Part shown: positions 58,521 to 60,730 of the stretch, one piece after another
How the letters are laid out: each line of letters opens with the position of its first letter
Position numbering within the stretch: position 1 is the stretch's first letter
DNA from: Paracoccus sigandri
GTDB lineage: Bacteria; Pseudomonadota; Alphaproteobacteria; Rhodobacterales; Rhodobacteraceae
Reading direction: 5' to 3'
DNA: 60,730 nt
Assembly (NCBI RefSeq): GCF_003709565.1
Contig: NZ_QNRC01000025.1
Coordinates: 1-60,730 of the forward strand
Made by a program: the position numbers and the translations under genes
The notes under the pieces: generated by a model
Told to the model about the DNA's origin: nothing
The model's input: the letters and a program-made list of their open reading frames with translations, nothing else
Databases searched by the model: none

Positions 58521-59000
58521 ATGGGCCAGCTGAAGCTCTACGGAATGAAAGCCGCCTGCGATGAGATCATCGCTACGGCGATCAAGCGGCAACACGAGCC
58601 ACAGCAGATCGTCGGCGACCTTCTGAATGCCGAGATCAACGACAGCGCGGCATGAGCCGCCACCGGTTCGAGGCCACGCCGAACCGCCCGTTCGATCAAT
58701 TGCCAGATGACCATGGCGCGGCGATCCTTGGCCAGGGAGGTCGACGAGTTCGCCTTCGCCCCCCTGTGAACGAGACGCTGCTGCGCGATCTGGCAACCGG
58801 CGACTTCCTGGGATCCGCAGCGCAATGTCGTGCTGACCGGCGGCACGGGGACGGGCAAATCGCGTCTCGCCGCCAGCATCGCCCGGCCCGGCATCCGGCG
58901 CGGCAAGCACGGCGTCGGCATCTCTCACAAACCGATGGCGCCCGATGCCTCGATCTTCAACGTCGTGGACCTGTGGACAGGCTCGACGCTGAAGCCCGCG
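58521..59000 (+). pseudogene. istB: IS21-family istB (transposition helper ATPase) remnant
   Basis: MGQLKLYGMKAACDEIIATA and KRQHEPQQIVGDLLNAEIND are the IstB N-terminus. The protein then continues in other frames as EVDEFAFAP, PVNETLLRDLATGDFL and VLTGGTGTGKSRLAASIARP (Walker A), then FNVVDLWTG. At least three frameshifts separate these parts and no istA is adjacent. The element is dead. Confidence 0.8.
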
Positions 59001-59059
59001 CGGACAGGTACCACCTTGCCCTCCCAAGCCGAGGGCCAAACGAACCGGCCATTCTCAAG

Positions 59060-59640
59060 TCACTTCAAGAATTTCCATTGGAGCGCCAATGATCCGAGCG
59101 ACAATGGCGACGCAAGCCCCCCTGGCCATCCCACCCGATGGCCTTGACCAGATCGCCCCGGTGACCATGGAAGACGAATAGATGCCCGGCGAACGGATCC
59201 CGCTTCAACAGCGCCTCGGCCTGCGCCGCAAGGCCCTTGCGCATGTCGGTGACGACCGCCGCCAGCGAGACCCGCATATTGGCCGGAACCGGGATCAAAC
59301 CGCCCCCCCTCCCGGATCAGCCGTGCCAAGGCATCGGGATCATAGCCGCCGCTGATCCACCATCTCGATCGCGATGTGATTGTCGGCGATAGCCGTGATC
59401 ACCGGTGCTGTCGCCTCGGCGACAATCTCCACCGGAAGGACGCCTTGCTCCGGCACCGCCGAAGGCATCGCCGCTGGGTCCGGCACAAAACGGGGATCAC
59501 GCAGCCACTTGAATGTCAGCTTCGCGTTAGCCGCATAGCGATGCGCCACCTGGGCCACCGAAACGCTCGGCGCAGTCGTCTGGAAACAGATCGACGCTTC
59601 TCCTCGTCCGTCCAAAGCCGCTTCGTCCGCCGTGCAGAGT
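59060..59640 (-). pseudogene. IS66-family remnant (tnpA and tnpB pieces)
   Basis: On the minus strand, a TnpA-like piece (VSVAQVAHRYAANAKLTFKW and ITAIADNHIAIEMVDQRRL) spans about 59340-59640. A TnpB-like piece ([20 protein letters not shown] and [20 protein letters not shown]) spans 59065-59298. TnpA has a frame change near 59580 and TnpB breaks off after WDGQGG. The transposase tnpC is absent. It lies directly against the istB remnant, probably one element inserted into the other. Confidence 0.8.
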
Positions 59641-59803
59641 GTCCACTATCAATGGCGCACACTATCCCGCACTCTCGGGCCGAGGCAGAGCGGTCAGGCC
59701 GGATGGTTGCTATTACTGTTGCGTTGCCGTGCTGCATTCACATTCGATCTGCAAGCTTGTGCCACAGATCTGCACTCTCATATGCCAATAGCGCGGAAAT
59801 ATC

Positions 59804-59879
59804 TGGTGGAGCCGAGGGGAATCGAACCCCTGGCCTCATCATTGCGAACGATGCGCTCTACCAACTGAGCTACGGCCCC
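59804..59879 (-). tRNA. tRNA-Ala (anticodon CGC)
   Basis: A 76-nt minus-strand gene with encoded CCA. The acceptor GGGGCCG pairs with CGGCTCC with one G-U pair. The anticodon CGC is read from 59844-59846. It shares most of its sequence with the tRNA-Ala(GGC) at 32404. It stands between IS remnants and the toxin fragment. Confidence 0.96.
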
Positions 59880-60092
59880 ACTGACGTGCTACTTGGACTC
59901 GAAACAAGGGCTTGTCAAGCGGTGTGCGACGGCTTCGGTGCGGCTTGACGGGCGCAGGCCGTGGTCAGCGGATCACGTTACGGGATTGCCCGGATTCATT
60001 GGGGATTTTTCGTAGGATCACGGCCTGTTCCGGGGGAGAAAGCCGCATCGGGCAAGCGTCATGCGCCCCGGTCTCGGGTCGCTGGGAGCAGC

Positions 60093-60611
60093 ATGACGAG
60101 TCGGGCTCGCATCGCCATGGCCACGGCCGGGAGGGTTGGTCGAGTCGCTGCCGAACCGCTCGACGATGATCGCCAAAGGCGCGACCAGCAAGGCCCGACA
60201 TGCGGTATCGAGCAGGCAGCCCACGAGGAGGTTGCGCAAGGGGCCACGGATGTTGACATTCGAATCGTTCGATCAACCCAGAAATGGCGGAGTCGCGATG
60301 TAAATGGTCGCCGGGTCTATCAGCAGAATGACTTGATCGATCCAGACTACGTTGATCCCAACACGGGTCTTACGAACAAGCAGCTTATGGAAGAAGGATG
60401 GGCTCCGATAGGACCGGATGGTCGCCCAATCAACCTTCATCATATGACTCAAGACAAACCGGGGCCAATGGCCGAAGTTTCTGAAACATTCCATCATGAA
60501 AACAATCGGGCATTGCATATGTACACCAACCAGTACGACAACACATGGGTCGGACCAGATGGGGTTCGTCGTCCATATCTCAGCGCTCCTGAATCGATGA
60601 ATCGACCCGCG
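60093..60611 (+). pseudogene. Polymorphic-toxin LHH (HNH/EndoVII-type) nuclease domain, truncated at its C-terminus
   Basis: The frame from the ATG at 60093 is of uncertain value for its first 65 residues. From 60294 it reads RDVNGRRVYQQNDLIDPDYV, GPDGRPINLHHMTQDKPGPM with the LHH nuclease motif, then VSETFHHENNRALHMYTNQY and PYLSAPESMNRPAM. This is the C-terminal toxin tip of Rhs/CDI-type polymorphic toxins. The usual last 20 or so residues are replaced in frame by an IS66 tnpB start at 60612. No N-terminal delivery domain and no immunity gene are seen. The LHH part is AT-richer than the surroundings. Confidence 0.75.
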
Positions 60612-60730
60612 ATGATCGCTTTTCCTGCCGGGGTAAAGGTTTGGATTGCGGGCGGCGTGACGGGCATGAGGTGCGGGATGGACAGCCTGGCGTTGAAGGT
60701 CCAGCAGGGGCTCGGCCGCGATCCGCACGG
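60612..60730 (+). CDS. tnpB: IS66-family TnpB, N-terminal part (cut by window edge)
   Basis: The ATG at 60612 opens MIAFPAGVKVWIAGGVTGMR, then GMDSLALKVQQGLGRDPHG, the conserved start of IS66 OrfB/TnpB. The frame is open to the end of the window. It is different from the TnpB remnant at 59065, so a second IS66 element begins here. No tnpA precedes it; the toxin fragment does. TnpB is required for IS66 transposition with TnpC, its role unclear. Confidence 0.8.
   Translation, partial: MIAFPAGVKVWIAGGVTGMRCGMDSLALKVQQGLGRDPH

Overview
The window looks like chromosomal DNA of a high-GC alphaproteobacterium of the Rhodobacterales, most likely Paracoccus or a close relative. Support comes from the split methionine synthase, the ctrA-sciP cell-cycle pair, GbcAB-type betaine demethylase genes, TAXI-type TRAP transport genes and the stem-loop elements typical of that order. 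The genus is an inference from gene content and protein style, because no database search was possible.

Layout. 1-2913 is a split methionine synthase. It converges on gbcB-gbcA (3047-5363), followed by a flavin monooxygenase and a TAXI-TRAP transporter with a DUF1850 gene (5840-10567). 10554-20890 is a compact selenium block: selD, a selenocysteine formate dehydrogenase fdoGHI with an in-frame UGA and a downstream SECIS-like hairpin, fdhE, selA, selB and tRNA-Sec (selC). selC lies inside the 3' end of the selB reading frame. Then come ctrA, sciP, mnmA, sufE and a lipoprotein gene (21188-24635).

24680-32479 is a mosaic island between tRNA-Ser(UGA) and tRNA-Ala(GGC). It holds the C-terminal remnant of a recombinase overlapping the tRNA-Ser 3' end, a prenyltransferase/HAD fragment, an SDR gene, a membrane protein, decayed prophage and toxin pieces, an AT-richer sulfotransferase, an SGNH-like protein and a broken tyrosine integrase beside tRNA-Ala. 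32706-43164 is housekeeping: ggt, a minus-strand run yajC-secD-secF-Mth938-ccmA-ccmB-ccmC-ccmD-ccmG, an M20 amidohydrolase and mazG. dusA follows, with a degraded integrase at its 5' side that resembles the dusA-targeting integrases, then a truncated and frameshifted metQ in front of intact metN and metI.

47271-57928 is an organosulfur/sulfonate locus: an LLM monooxygenase, a rearranged SfnB-like acyl-CoA dehydrogenase pseudogene, ssuBCA-type transport genes, and a plus-strand operon of an FMN reductase, two LLM monooxygenases, an amidohydrolase-2 protein and an FAD/NAD(P)-binding protein. The last 2.8 kb is a graveyard of insertion sequences (IS21 istB and IS66 remnants) around tRNA-Ala(CGC). 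It ends in a toxin-type LHH nuclease domain that runs in frame into an IS66 tnpB start cut by the window edge.

How the parts fit. The selenium block carries every dedicated selenocysteine factor (SelA, SelB, SelC, SelD) next to one visible client, formate dehydrogenase, so it could behave as a transferable unit of recoding. Methionine synthase, betaine demethylase and formate dehydrogenase all belong to one-carbon metabolism. The ABC importer, flavin reductase and monooxygenases of the sulfur locus would together import and cleave an organosulfur compound whose identity the sequence does not show.
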